A stretch of 64,000 nt of DNA from Trifolium pratense (GCF_020283565.1 NC_060060.1:13888001-13952000); one strand, 5' to 3'; positions 1 to 11,987 are shown, counted from the stretch's first letter. Made by a program: numbers and translations. Notes: generated by a model not told the origin, from the sequence alone.

Positions 1-1
1 A

Positions 2-1050
2 TGTTCTGGTATGCCAAATCACAGATTGAAGTTTAAGTTAGGTGTTCCTGTCATTGTGCTTCGAAATTTAGATATTTCTATTGGTCTTTGCAATGATACT
101 CGATTAATAGTTACAAAATTGGGTGCAACTTTTATTGGTGCGGAGGTTGTAAACGGGCCACATAATGGGGAAAAAGTATCTATACATCGGATGACTTTAG
201 AGCCACCTTCTAGTGCATGCATCATTTTTCAGAGACGTCAATTTCCTCTTTGTGTATGTTTTGCAATGACTATCAATAAAAGTCAAGGACAAACTTTGTC
301 AAATGTTGGTGTTTATTTACCTATACCAGTTAGGGTTGGAACAGGTCAGGCCAGGCCTTGATAGGCTTGAGTCTGGCCTACGATTTTTCTTCGGGCCTGA
401 GCCTGGCATACGGCCTATCAAATGTTACTTATTTTAGCCTGGCCTGAGCCTTTTTAAAGTCTGACCTGGTCTTCTAGCCTATTTAAAAATTTGCGTTACA
501 TAAATGTCTCTATATAGTCTTTTTAAATAGGCTAAACAAGCCTTAAAAACCTATTTCACATTTAAATTTTTATAATTTCTTCAACATTAAGAAAATACTA
601 ATAAAATGATTAGCACAATAATTAAAAGTTAATAAAATAACAAATATGATTAAATAATAATAATATATTTTCTCTTTGGCAAAAAAAAAAATATAAATAA
701 TAATATTACATAAATAAAAATAATTAAATATAAACAGGCCGGTCTATCGGGCTTTGTAGACTTTTTTAGAAGCATGAGTCTGTCCTATTTATGTAAACAG
801 ACTTTTTTCAAAGCCTAAGCCTGACATTTTTAATAAACAGGCCAGACCATACTTACACAGGCCAGGCCGAAGGCGCCTGTAGGCCGCCTGGCCTATTCCC
901 AACCCTAATACTACTCATGGGCAGTTATATGTTGCGGTTTCTCGGGTCAAAACTAGAGAATGTCTCAAAATTCTAGCTCTTGATGATTCCGATGCTTCAT
1001 CGACTTCAATGACCAACATTGTATATCAAGAAGTTTTTCAAAAAAATTGA
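2..1050 (+). pseudogene. PIF1/Helitron-type DNA helicase, C-terminal fragment, interrupted
   Basis: The reading frame is open from the window edge to about 330. It carries the C-terminal helicase signatures of plant PIF1-like and Helitron Rep-helicase proteins: an SGMPNHRL-type block, VPVIVLRNLD, GLCNDTRLIV and the motif V block AMTINKSQGQTL (about 265-300). The frame then runs into an inserted element (331-907). The helicase coding resumes in another frame at about 911 with HGQLYVAVSRVKTRE (motif VI) and ends at a TGA near 1050. The N-terminal half lies outside the window. Insertion plus frame loss make this a dead copy. It could be a Helitron remnant or a host PIF1 relative; the Rep domain that would decide is not in view. 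Confidence 0.85.
331..907. mobile_element. Small non-autonomous hAT-like element inside the helicase
   Basis: The 577-bp insert begins TAGGGTTGGAACAGG and ends CCTATTCCCAACCCTA, so it has terminal inverted repeats of roughly 10-25 bp. The flanking octamers ATACCAGT and ATACTACT match at 6 of 8 positions, compatible with a decayed 8-bp hAT target duplication. Both ends are packed with GGCCTG/CAGGCC words, the kind of subterminal repeats hAT transposases bind, while the core is AT-rich. It has no coding capacity. It explains why the helicase frame breaks here. Confidence 0.7.
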
Positions 1051-2286
1051 TTTTGGTTATGAAAGTAAGTACAAGGTAAATTCATTATTTTTTTCATTAC
1101 TTTTTTTAAGTTGTTGTTATTATTTTATTATAAATTATATTTTGTGTTCTTGATTTTTTTTCTTTGTAATTATCGTGCAATAAAGTAATTTTTTAAGATT
1201 ATGAAAACTTTATTTGACTCATTTGTTGGGTTTTTTTTATGTCATATAGTTTTAGTTAATCAGAGAACAATATCATTTTTTAGGGGGATTCCATTGCAGA
1301 GGGAGTGGTGGTGATCTAAGTCATTAGAACAACACATTTTTATATTGGGAAATGATTGATGTCGCGTTATATAGCAATGCTCTTTTATATTTTTTATTTT
1401 CTTAATTTCAAATCAAGGGTCCATGTTCCACTCCACCATAAATTTATGGGAGAGAATCCTTTCTCATCATTTTTAAACTATTAGTTTATGTCACATAGTT
1501 TTTTTTGTATGATTTTTGTTCTTTTATTTGTTTCATCACTTCTTATATTTTAACATTACATCTTTTATTTCTTTAAGTTACATTCTAACTTGGTTGGTTT
1601 AATCAGCTAGGTATTGTCTCAACCGTTCTTTTAAAAAATGTTATGTATTGTTCTTTAAGTTAAACATGATTAGATAGATTTGATGGATATCTTTCATTTC
1701 ATTTACAGCTCATTTTTGTCTAAACCATTTAGATGAATACTTCTTTTTTTATCAAAACTACAATGCTATCATTTAATGTTTGTAGACTTTTCCATAACTT
1801 AACACTTCTTTGGTAATATTTTTTGTTTGTCTTATTCAATTGCAATCAATCTTTTCTTATCTTGGTTTTGGCTAGAAGCTTTGGTCAACTACAAGAAACA
1901 AAACTGCACAAATATGTTAGACAATGTATCCTGATTCCCTAATTTCTTTTTAATTTATTTATGTTTGATTTCATTTTTTCTTTTTGTTTTTTTCATTGCT
2001 AAACTATAAAAGGGCATATATTTCCTTTTGTCTTCCATTGTGTGAGTCATCTTTTAGTTCTTTCCCTACAATATTAAACACAATGTATATTTATAGTAAA
2101 TATCTTGAAATCACTCCCATGACTTCCTTCACTACTGTATATCTAAGCAATCAGATACCATTAATTTCATGCTAAACAATGATTTCCGAAATTATATAAT
2201 ACTTGAAGGATTTGTTAATATTTTTGGATTTTAATTGGAACTGTACCATAGTTTTTTTTTATATTTAATTTATTCTGTTTCCACCA
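1051..2286. other. AT-rich stretch without a recognisable gene
   Basis: The sequence is strongly AT-rich with many T runs and only short chance ORFs. It probably belongs to the same decayed element or gene unit as the helicase and the B3-like fragment, but nothing in it proves that. Confidence 0.5.
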
Positions 2287-2667
2287 TTGTTACATGTTTT
2301 TGGTGAAATTGATCCATCTTTTGCCAGGGAGTATGGCGCTAACTTGCTTGAAACTTGGAGTTTTATTGATTATATGGACAAAATGCATGTTGTGACCTAT
2401 ACCAAGAGTTCTATTCGTCCCATTCTTACTAATGGTTGGAGAGAAATGAAAGATGTTTTTGGTTTTGGAACCAACATGGAAGTTGAATTTATTTATTATG
2501 GCAATAGTGTTTTTGGTCTCATGTGCAGCAAAACTCTGGAATGTTTTTGTCAGATTCCAATGTATCATAGTCGGTTTATCAAGGTTGGTTTTACACTTGA
2601 ATTCTACGTTGATATAACTATGGATAACATTGCCAAACATTTCTTGGTACGTGACTATATCATTTGA
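2287..2667 (+). pseudogene. B3-like DNA-binding domain fragment (tentative)
   Basis: An open frame of about 126 codons reads as a plausible globular protein. The stretch ILTNGWREMKDVFGFG followed by MEVEFIYYGNSVFGL resembles the second half of a plant B3 domain, where a GW..F segment precedes a hydrophobic strand with the pattern eF.y.G.s.F. No clear start exon, promoter or downstream exon is visible, and the first Met falls inside the domain-like region, so this is likely an isolated exon or captured fragment. The B3 assignment is by pattern only and could be wrong. Confidence 0.4.
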
Positions 2668-3118
2668 ATTGTTCATTTTCAAACCTTTCTTAGTATAGAT
2701 TGTTAGGTATGTTTATAGGTATTAAACAAGTGAGAAAGTTTGGACTATAAGTAAATAGACATTAACAAGGAGATATTTACTGAAAAACTAAAGATCTTCA
2801 ATTTCAACTAACAACACGTGATATATTCTTTACGAAATGTTTTAAGCACAACACAATCATACACCTGACACGTTATACAATACGTCAGTGTATCTTTTTC
2901 CTATCTTTAATTTATAGATCTCAAATTGCGTGCAAGCAATTGAGTTTTATGTATATCTATTGTGTATACTATATACGGTGCTAAATTTGTGTTCCTATAA
3001 CATGTCTCAATTCTTTAACTATTTGGTAGAAGATTCGATCCTGGCCAACATATCCAAAAAAAAAAAGATCTAAGTAAGCTTATGTTCGTCACCAAGTTGC
3101 TTATGCAAACAATCAATT
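2668..3118. other. Intergenic DNA, nothing recognised
   Basis: AT-rich DNA with no ORF of note and no clear repeat structure. Confidence 0.5.
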
Positions 3119-3130
3119 ATCAATCTCCCA

Positions 3131-3346
3131 AACCCACTTGGTCGAGTGGTGTTAGCTTGGGTCTTGAAGTATGTTCCTCTCAATGTCTCAAATTCAATTC
3201 CATCTTGCGTCAATTTTCGTGGGCTAGTCCATACAGAGAAAAAAAAATACTCTGACTTTAAATGAGACCCCCACAAGTAGGCAGTGAGATTTGTCTCATT
3301 AAATTAGTCGGTCCTATGACTAAATACCGAGTTAAAAAAAAAACAA
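3131..3346 (+). mobile_element. tRNA-derived SINE with poly(A) tail and 12-bp target duplication
   Basis: The element starts AACCCACTTGGTCGAGTGG. TGGTCGAGTGG is a perfect match to a pol III A box (TRGYNNARNGG), and a degenerate B box (AATTCAATTCC) follows about 60 bp later. It ends in an A-rich tail (about 3334-3346). The flanks are a perfect direct repeat ATCAATCTCCCA at 3119-3130 and 3347-3358, the hallmark of LINE-assisted insertion. The length of about 216 bp is normal for a plant SINE. It lies about 0.65 kb upstream of the ubiquilin start codon. Confidence 0.85.
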
Positions 3347-3358
3347 ATCAATCTCCCA

Positions 3359-4003
3359 TTCAGCAGCCTTGCCACCGGTCACCACTGTTACTTATTCATC
3401 ACTTCTTTCATAATTATTTTCAACAAAAAAAAAAACATATTTCCAACTTTCAACCAATCAAATATTTATTATATTATATATACATCATTTATCATTTTTT
3501 ATATTAAAAATTAAAAATATTAATAGATCCTGGTCCCAGAAACAATTAAAAATAGTAAAAACCAACCTAAACCACACGCGCTTTAGAAAGAACGTGCCGT
3601 GTTCGATAAGAGAGACACATGCAATGTTTAGTCACGCGCTAGTTAAGCACGTGGATCTATATTTCCCAATAAAAGCCCAACATCAATTCTTTCCCTGCGT
3701 AGTTGGGTTTCTCTATCTTTTTTTCTTACCTTTTTTTTTTTCAGTTTAAAATTATTTTTAATTTTTTTTATTTCACAAACACAACGCTCGTGCAATTCAT
3801 TTCTTAATTATTTTTTTCGTCAATATTTCTCAGTTTATCTCTCAAAAAAATTCCCAGTTTCCATTTCTTTCTAAATTCGCACGATTCCAATTTCGTTTTC
3901 AATCGTTCTAGGGTTAGGGTTTCGATCCATTTCATCTCCGATTCGATCCACGTAACCGATTCACAACTGCCAGTACCTTTATTTCCCTCCCACCGACGAC
4001 GCC
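3359..4003 (+). promoter_or_regulatory. Promoter and 5' UTR region of the DSK2 gene
   Basis: The stretch includes a G-box-like CACGTGG at about 3648 and further ACGTG/CACGCG words around 3575-3650. It then becomes pyrimidine-rich (about 3700-3900), typical of a plant 5' leader. No convincing TATA box is seen close to the likely start. The ATG at 4004 has a good plant context (GCCATGGGA). The transcription start is not determined. Confidence 0.5.
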
Positions 4004-7000
4004 ATGGGAGGTGACGCAACCGCTGATACTTCGACGGAGCAACAATCCACCGACGGAGTTAAGATCAACATTCGTTGTTCCAATGGTTCCAAATTTTCCG
4101 TTCAAATTAGCCTCGATTCCACCGTTAGTTCCTTCAAGGATGTTGTTGCTCAGAACTGTGATATCCCTGCTGATCAACAGCGTTTGATTTATAAGGGTCG
4201 GATCCTTAAGGATGATCAAACTCTTCAAAGCTATGGTATAAACCCGATCTTATGATGATTTCTATATTTATTCGTTGATAATTAAGTTTGAATTGTTGTT
4301 AAGTGTGGTTCAACGTTTTTTGATTTGAGTTTTGTTTGTGCTGTTTAATTTTTATTATTATTATTATTATGTAATAATTGATAAAACAAAGATATGTTTA
4401 TGTGTTTTTTAATTTTATTTATCGGATTGCTTTTGTTTTTGATGCTATGATTTTATCATTTATATGCTCTTTGGTTTCTTATGAGTATTAAATTTATCTC
4501 ATTTATTTAAGAGTGTAAGATAACCCCTTTATTTGCATTTGTATGGTTTAACAATAACCTAAGATTAATTTGTTGATAATCCACGGAAGGTGGGTAATTT
4601 TTTCTAAGCACTATATGTATGTATATTTTGCTGTAGAGTTTATTTTTGGTCCGTAGACGAAACGATAAACACCACGTGAAACTCACACACACAAATGCCA
4701 GGTCCTGGGTTACAACCTGGGAAACCACATATTTCCGGCCTAACAATTTTGGTATTTTACCATTTGAGACACCACATATTTCCGGCCTAACAATTTTGGT
4801 ATTTTACCATTTGAGACACCACATATTTCCAGCCTAACAATTTTGCATTTTACATTTGAGCTTAGGACTTACGGATGGCTGTGGAGGGTATTTATTGAAT
4901 TCTTAGAGTGAAAATACAAATGGAAATTGGAAATTAAAATCATTGTTAATACTGTCAGAAATAGATTTATTCATATGGAAAATCTTTGGTGGGTCAGAAA
5001 GTATTTGTTGAATGAGTGAATATAAATTTCTTTTGTATTTTGATTTATAGGTTTGGAGGCAGATCACACTGTCCATTTGGTTCGTGGCTTTACGCCTGCA
5101 AATACAACTGCTGGGACTAATACCGGTGGGGCCAATACCACAACTAATGCTAGAGGTGCTGGTGCTAATGAGGGTGGGGGATTAGGAGGACCTGGACTTG
5201 GAGCTTCGTTGTTTCCAGGTCTAGGTGGTATCAATGGGATGGGAGGAGGAGGTGGCCTCAATAGTTTATTTGGAGCGGGACCTCCAGATCTTGAACAACC
5301 ATTTATGTCAAATCCTAATTTAGTGAGAGAAATTATGAACTCACCTGCCATGCAAAATTTATTAAATAATCCCGAGATAGTGCGCAATCTTCTAATGAGT
5401 AACCCACAGATGCAAGAGCTCATGGATAGAAACCCTGAGTTGGCACACATACTTAATGATCCAAGCACACTTCGCCAGACACTTGAGGCTACAAGGAACC
5501 CCGAGATCATGCGTGAAATGATGAGGAATACAGACAGAGCTATGAGCAATATTGAATCTTCTCCCGAGGGATTCAACATGCTGAGGCGCATGTATGAAAA
5601 TGTTCAAGAACCATTTTTAAATGCCACCACAATGGCTGGTAACACAGGAAATGAGAGCGCCAGAGGTTTGGGGACTCAAGGTGGGCAAACGAGGAATCAA
5701 TCAACCAATCCCTCAACTACTAGTGCTGAAGCAACTTCCCCTGTACCCAATACTAACCCACTTCCTAATCCTTGGTCATCTGCTCCAAGTAAGCACTCAT
5801 TACCAGATTTTCTACACATAATCAAGTAACATAATGCTCCCCTTTTGTTGCATTTTGAAGTTTTTTGTTATTTCAATTTATTTGTTATGTTCTAAAGCTT
5901 TTAGCTATATTTCTGAGCGGCTTGTGACTAGAATTGGGCTAATGCATGCTGAGTATTTTAGCTGGAGGTGCCCAACCTAATGTTAGGAGGTCAACAACTA
6001 CTGGTGCGGATGCTCGGCAGCAGACGCCCACTGGCTTAGGCGGGCTTGGTATGCCAGACCTCGAAGGCATGTTGGGTGGTATGCCAGATGCTGGTTCATT
6101 GTCCCAATTAATGCAAAATCCAGCTATCTCACAAATGATGCAAAGTATCCTTTCCAATCCTCAAACAATGAATCAGGTATTTACCCAATGTGCCTATAAG
6201 TTGTGCATGTTTTTGAACTGATCTCTCTAACGGCGTTGTTTATTTTAGATTCTTGGTACGAATACTGATCAGCGTGGGATGCCTGATCTAAATTCAATGA
6301 GAGAAGTGATGCAAAACCCAGAGTTTCTTCGCATGTTTTCCTCACCTGAGACAATGCAGGTACACAGATTTAGAATACTCTTGTCTGTTGATGAATTTGA
6401 GCATTGCTCTCTCAATCAATATTTGAGTACATAACTATTGATTGTGTTAATAAGTTTGTGGTCCAATGCTGACGCATTTAGTCATATCTTTATTTTGGAA
6501 GAACAGTGATTTTTAATTTTAATGTTTCTACAACTATTTTCATTTTTCCTGTCCTGTGACAAATTTTGAGTAATAAGTTTTCAGCATTAATAAAATAATG
6601 ATTAATGAGAATCAGAGTCAGACCTGATCGGACTGCGAGCTCCCTTGATCATGTAATTGGAAAATGGCCTCCTAGCTGAGCATTTGGGATTTATTTTACT
6701 CTGACAATTCGTGATTTTGACAGTTGTCTTAGAAAATTTGATACTAGTGAATGTGATCCATAGCAGCTATAGCGTCAGAAAATTTTAATCAACTGCTATT
6801 GTTCCGATGATTTAATACGAAGTGCTGTTAAATAGTAGCTATCGCAATGCTAGAGCGCTGGCAAGCAGAATTTGAACAAAATGCTTTTTTTTTTCCGTGA
6901 TCTTCAATTGACAATACTGATGTGATCGAATATGAGAAGGAGTTAGTGTTGTTTTGTACCTAGATAAACTAAATAAATTAACTTTTGTGTACTATCAACT

Positions 7001-9136
7001 ATTGCAGCAACTCTTGTCTATGCAGCAAGCTCTTATGACTCAGCTTGGTCAGCAGCAATCAACACAGTAAGTAATGGAGCAATCCTGACATTCCTAATCA
7101 TTAATTTTTGATAGCTTGATTTATACTTATACTTTAATGTTCAATTGTATCGATACAATGAGTTCCTTTTTGGTTATAGCTTTTCTGGAAGTATTCATTG
7201 TTGTAGTTTGTTTCCTTTTGATGATCATGATTGTCAGATGCTATGCATAAAAAGCAATATTTTTGGATTTTGTGCAGTAAAAATCCTTGAAAGAGCGTGT
7301 TCTATTATTTGTCTAAGAAAAGCTATACAATTGGGGTCTGGGTTGACATTAATTATCACACTATAAGCACATATTTAAATATGCTTACACATCCAATAGG
7401 AGTATGGCTCACCAAAATGGCCTTTTTCTGATGACATTTGCATGAGTTGGGTTTGAACCTTGGGTTATTTACTTCAGATCCTGCTATAAATCCTTTTTGA
7501 GCATGTAATTTGGATTGGGGTAATCCTGTCACCCTAAACTTTCCTTAATCCCACCTCAATGCATACAAATTTAATGGAAGTTTACCGTGTGACTGAATAA
7601 GAATTGAAGTTTGAATTTGATGCCCCTTTTTGTTCACTGTTTGCTACTGGCTCGATCATCTAATATGATGATATGTTTTGTTGTGCAGGGAACCAGGTCA
7701 AACAGGTGGAGGCAATGGTATGCAAGACAATTCTGCATTCTTTTGTGGTTTCTGTTTATAGTACTATACTCTGTTGTTCTGTTTGGAATATTTCAGCACT
7801 GTTTTGCATTATCACTTCAAATTGCATGACCATCTATTAAGATCTCCAATCCAAACTTGAAATTTTGTCAATTATAATGTTTCGGATTAGTTGATCATTT
7901 AATAATGTGTTCATGTGTCCTCTACATGTTCTCTGCATCTATTTGTTGAAAATTTGTCTTCTCAGGTTTTCCCTAAGATCTTAGCTAAGTCTTTATTCGG
8001 TGGATAATAAATCACGTAGGTTGATCGTGGTGTTTTTATGTGGCCCTTGAGGTAGGTAGAGAAGTGCCTTATATTCTTACTAACAAAGTTTAAGCTGCTC
8101 AAAACTGAATCCTTAGTACCCATTTATAAATGTAAAACCATTTACATGGCCAACCATATGGCATGGCCAATAAAGCCAGACTAAGGCCTCAATTTTTAGT
8201 TCATGTTAAAATGTTATACATGTAGAGATTGCCCAAGTATAAAGTGGATTTTTTGTCCTTCATAAAATAGACCCTTCATCTCCTCTTCTACTATTGTAGT
8301 TAGATGATATATTTGTAAGGTGGTCTAAGTATGACAGCAAGTATTTTCTTTCTACAATATATGCTCCTCATATGACTTAATCTCCTAAACATAGGCCTGC
8401 CATCTTTTTCTATGGTTTACTTTCATGGGTTATGGGTTCCAACACTGGTAGGGTCGTGGACTGGTCCCACCTCTATTTCTTTTAAGCCCCTGCCCCCACC
8501 CGCCATTCCTGTTGGTGGTGCCATGGATGTCATTATAATGGCAACCACCATAGCCCGCCACACCATAGCTGGCATCGCATATATATGGTGGTGTATCACC
8601 AATGATGTTTTTTTTTTCAACACCAGTATTGAGCCAGCCTTGATTTTGAAGGTCCCATGCATCTATATAATAGCAATGATGGAGGAGATTTAAGGTGGCA
8701 GCTGTATGATGCAATTGCCATTTGATTGCACATGAAATTTTTTTATGAACATTTTGGTAATTGCTATAATTTGTTTCTGTTACTGGGACCAGTGAACAAC
8801 TTGGGGTTGGAGATGTTATCGAGCATGTTTGGTGGACTTGGAGCTGGTAGCCTAGCTGTTCCAAACAGATCAAATGGTTAGGATTGCTATTGTTTTACAA
8901 TTTTCTATGTGCGTTTTATACTGCATTATTGATGTCTCTTACTATGCTAAATAATTTTTAAACTGTCTCTCTTTGATGTCTTTCCAGAGCCACCAGAGCA
9001 ATTGTATGCTACCCAACTTTCCCAACTTCAAGAGATGGGATTCTTTGACACACAAGAGAACATAAGGGCTCTTATTGCTACATCAGGAAATGTTCATGCA
9101 GCAGTTGAGCGGCTTTTGGGAAACACCGGACAGTAG
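4004..9136 (+). CDS. DSK2: Ubiquitin receptor DSK2/ubiquilin (UBL-STI1-UBA), 8 exons
   Basis: Exons read as 4004-4235, 5051-5788, 5962-6176, 6249-6359, 7008-7066, 7689-7717, 8793-8876 and 8988-9136, all with GT/AG borders. They sum to 1617 nt, or 538 residues, the size of Arabidopsis DSK2 proteins. The ubiquitin-like domain (about residues 17-88) contains [19 protein letters not shown] Gly/Asn-rich linker follows, then STI1-type repeats at about 165-268 ([29 protein letters not shown]) and again at about 355-430. A UBA domain with QLQEMGFFD closes the protein at about 496-535. The family shuttles ubiquitinated proteins to the proteasome and to ATG8-dependent autophagy in cytosol and nucleus. 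No internal stop is seen. Intron 1 carries a repeat, and the roughly 1.1-kb intron 7 holds no coding signal. Assignment is firm; DSK2a versus DSK2b is not resolved. Confidence 0.95.
4640..4885. repeat. Dispersed short repeat in DSK2 intron 1
   Basis: The segment opens with GGTCCGTAGACGAAACG and closes with an inverted relative (GAGCTTAGGACTTACGGAT). In between it holds a GGTCCTGGGTTACAACC word and a CCTAACAATTTTGGTATT / TTTGAGCTTAGG block. A diverged relative lies at about 33340-33490 (ACCCGGGTCACGAC, AACAATTTCGGCATTTTG, TTGAGCTAGCTAGAACTTATGGACC). Two copies in one window suggest a short interspersed element with terminal repeats. The exact class is uncertain. Confidence 0.55.
4724..4860. 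repeat. 47-bp tandem repeat, about 2.9 units
   Basis: Units start at 4724, 4771 and 4818, each beginning ACCACATATTTCC and ending CATTTGAGAC. The first two are nearly identical and the third is shortened. The array expands the 3' part of the dispersed repeat in which it lies. Confidence 0.85.
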
Positions 9137-9530
9137 CAGGTAAAATTGGCTGATTCCCTTTCATGAAGGTTCTGTGGATTTAGTTTGTTCCCTTCAAACT
9201 CGTTCAAGCGCCTTGTTTGGTATTTAGATATCTTCCAAATTATAATGGTTGGAATTGGGACTCCAAACTAACCGGTGATATAGGTTATACGTTGGGCTGA
9301 ATCTGTGATTACGACTTATCCTCTTTCCAAGTACTGATGACATGTTTTCTTCATGTACATATGTTAATAATAGTTTTAGACACCCGGCAGGAGAGCTTGA
9401 ATGTTTTCAACTTAATTATTTTTAATACCGTTCATGTATTATTAATATCTTTTTTGGTTATTCATTTATTAATACTTCAATAACTTCGTAGTTACTGATT
9501 TGGCAGGTGGGAAGGGACACAAGACTAGCA
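9137..9530 (+). promoter_or_regulatory. Probable 3' UTR of DSK2, possibly with an intron
   Basis: Directly after the stop codon the sequence reads CAG then GTAAAATTGG, a usable splice donor. TTTGGCAG at about 9500-9507 followed by GTGGGAAGG could be its acceptor. A spliced 3' UTR is therefore possible. No single canonical AATAAA stands out. Confidence 0.35.
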
Positions 9531-10762
9531 ATTTAAAATCCCAAATGCTAAAATCTGGTGTGAGATATATTCAGTTTAGTTTCGATTTTCGTCATCAGAA
9601 TTATATGTTCAAACAAATCTATTGATTTTTTTTACATCTAGAATTTATTACATCCAACACTCCAAGTAACAATCATACATTTGAACTACAAGAAAAAAAA
9701 ATACAAGGGGGCCTTTTGTACCATATTGTGTATTTTTAACTTTGCCTGTTTGCAAGGACTGGCCTCAAGATGATACACTCAAAAGAAGGGGTTCATGTTG
9801 GAAGATGAACATAATTATAATTGTTATATAATAATAATTATTATTATAAGGCCGTTTTTGTTCTCTTTTGTGAATGCCTAATGACAAGATTTTAACCACA
9901 CTCAAGTGACCAGTGAATCTTTTTCAATGTATGAAATTCTTTCAAATTTATTCTTTCTAAATAGGGCATAGGCCAACAATGTTTTGGTACCTAAATATTT
10001 GGGAAACATTTTTCAAAGTAAAGGAAATGTCTAACACGAGCTCCTCAAAGATTAATGCTTATTAGCCATTAGCATATAACTTCAAAGAATGCTTTCACCG
10101 TTGATTTGAGAAAGTTGATATATATTTTCTTGCTATGTCATTCTTTTTTTTATATAAAAGTTTTATATGATAAGCGCATTCATTTTTTTTTTACCATGTT
10201 ATTGATACAAATGTTTTCACTGTTTCGAAATGCATTTTTTATTTATAGAATAATAAGTGGATATGTTTTAATCATATTGGAGAAGATGAATGGATTGATT
10301 TGTATTTACAAGATGATATGAAAAGAATGGTTTACTTTTTATGGTGATGAAGAATTGGATCTTGAATTGGAAAAATATTTTGTGGTTGAAGATGGAGACT
10401 TGGATTTAATCTGAGAAGGGCCGTTAATATTTATTTTGGAGACTTGGTTGAAGATGGAGACTTGGATTTAACTAAGGAGACTTGGATCTTGAACTAGAAT
10501 TGTTTTGATATATACCGGAACAAGTCAAAGTTACACACATACCGGAACATTGGATAATATTTTTATGTACCATAATAGTTTTGTAGGGTAAAGATAAATG
10601 ATACAAGGGATAAAATAGGAATATTGAATAGTTTGTTGGGGGTAAAGGGATAAATGTAGGGGTAGAAAAAAAAAGTTCCGATACACAACCTCCAAGCCCG
10701 AGGCTGCTTGGTTGAAGGGTGAGATGCTTAAGAAACGAAAAAGTATCTTTTGGGAGGCTTAA
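9531..10762. other. AT-rich intergenic DNA with a small local duplication
   Basis: No gene is recognised. The phrase GAAGATGGAGACTTGGATTT occurs twice (about 10388 and 10450) with a related GGAGACTTGGATCTTG close by, a local duplication of some 60 bp. The rest is low-complexity AT-rich DNA. Confidence 0.5.
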
Positions 10763-11241
10763 GTTATGGTGCATAAGCCTTGCTTATGCACACCATGCAT
10801 AAATATCTCAGATTGCTTAGCGCGCCCTCCAGTTTGCTTATCGCACCCCCAAATTGCTTATCGCACCCCCCAAATTGCTTTGCGTGCCCCCCAAATTGCT
10901 AAGCACGCCCCCCAAATTGCTAAGCACGCCCCCAACATAAATAACACACAAAACCATTCCACAAGCAGAATGGTTTTGGATTACATCCCTCTAAAACTAT
11001 TCGACAGTAAAAATGATTTTGGTATTATAAGTACATCTAATGTGAAACCATTCCACAACAAAAATGGTTTTGGGGGGCGCGCAAGAAAATTTGGGGGGGT
11101 GCGTGAGAAAAAAATCAGGGGCGCGCAGAAAATCTGGGGGTGCACTAAGTATATGGGGGGCGCTAAGCAATTTGGGGGGTGCGTTAAGCAATTTTCATTG
11201 TTTATGCAAGTTGCATAAGGAAAAAGCTTATGCACAATAAC
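10763..11241. mobile_element. GC-rich fold-back element with iteron-like arms
   Basis: The ends are inverted repeats: GTTATGGTGCATAAGCC at the left and GCTTATGCACAATAAC at the right. The left arm holds about six imperfect ~20-bp units of the type GCTTATCGCACCCCCCAAATT. The right arm carries the same units inverted (AATTTGGGGGGTGCGTTAAGC). In the centre two ACCATTCCACAA...GGTTTTGG segments are each nearly self-complementary. The whole could fold into one long hairpin. It has no coding capacity; the frames open through it merely translate the repeats. No convincing target duplication was found. It contrasts sharply in GC with its surroundings. Confidence 0.75.
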
Positions 11242-11903
11242 CACTCCCTGACACATGTAAGCAATAAAACAGAATACTTTAGTAGTAATATATCGATTTT
11301 TCTTATCTTTTAAAAAATAATGTGTTAGAAAATATTCAGTTGAATGTCACGTAAGTAAGCTCTCTAGTTAAATGACACTTAAGCAATTTCTATGAGAATA
11401 CACGAGAGAACTCGTGGGAATCTATCTATGTATATAATAATAATAGAGATAGAGATTTGCATATACGTACAACAAATTTCTCATATTAAGTTGAATTTTA
11501 AAATATAGGCAGGTTTAATTTTGTACAATAGAATAATTTTTTTTATTTAATAATTCATATTTTTCATTGAATATTAAGTTTTTTTTACTAAACATTGAAT
11601 ATTAAGTTAAAATAATATAATGTTACACTAACCATGACATTGAGGCCAAGTGATTAATAAGATCTCTTAAGACGAATTATTGGAAAGAACCCAAATTGGA
11701 TTCCCAGTTGAAACAGGTGGGAAAAGTAATTCAAGTTAAATAATACATGGTAAGCCGAAAACATTTGTTTGGGTGAATTTTGAGCCCAAAACACTAAGAA
11801 TGATGAGTGTGTATGTATGTATGTATATATTGAATGAATTGAATTGGGGTAAATAAATTCCCTAACAAAGCAAACGAAGCGTAGCAGGCACGGCACATAC
11901 AGG
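11242..11903. other. Intergenic DNA, nothing recognised
   Basis: AT-rich with short T runs and a GTATGTATGTATGTATATAT simple repeat near 11811-11830. No coding frame looks protein-like. Confidence 0.4.
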
Positions 11904-11987
11904 ATGACCGACCACTACCAGCAGGACCAGGAGGTGTTTGATGACTACCTCGGTTCCTCGTTCTCTTGGATTACATCGCAGGAATGA
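11904..11987 (+). CDS. Short ORF in a GC-rich island (possible exon remnant)
   Basis: A 27-codon frame starts MTDHYQQDQEVFDDYLG and ends with TGA at 11985-11987. It lies in a short stretch (about 11870-11990) that is far richer in G and C than its neighbours, as plant coding exons usually are. No homologous family is recognised and no further exon could be linked to it. It may be a first-exon remnant of a lost gene or chance. Confidence 0.2.
   Translation: MTDHYQQDQEVFDDYLGSSFSWITSQE

Noticed and set aside
5064..5591. 175-codon minus-strand frame opposite DSK2 exon 2
   Set aside because: It is the antisense shadow of the Gly-rich linker and STI1 region; the plus strand has conserved domains and splice sites.
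8412..8873. Frames of 93 and 147 codons in DSK2 intron 7
   Set aside because: No domain, no conserved pattern, and they lie inside a well-supported intron.
10766..11256. Long frames on both strands through the fold-back element
   Set aside because: They only translate the repeated C-rich units and show no protein-like composition.
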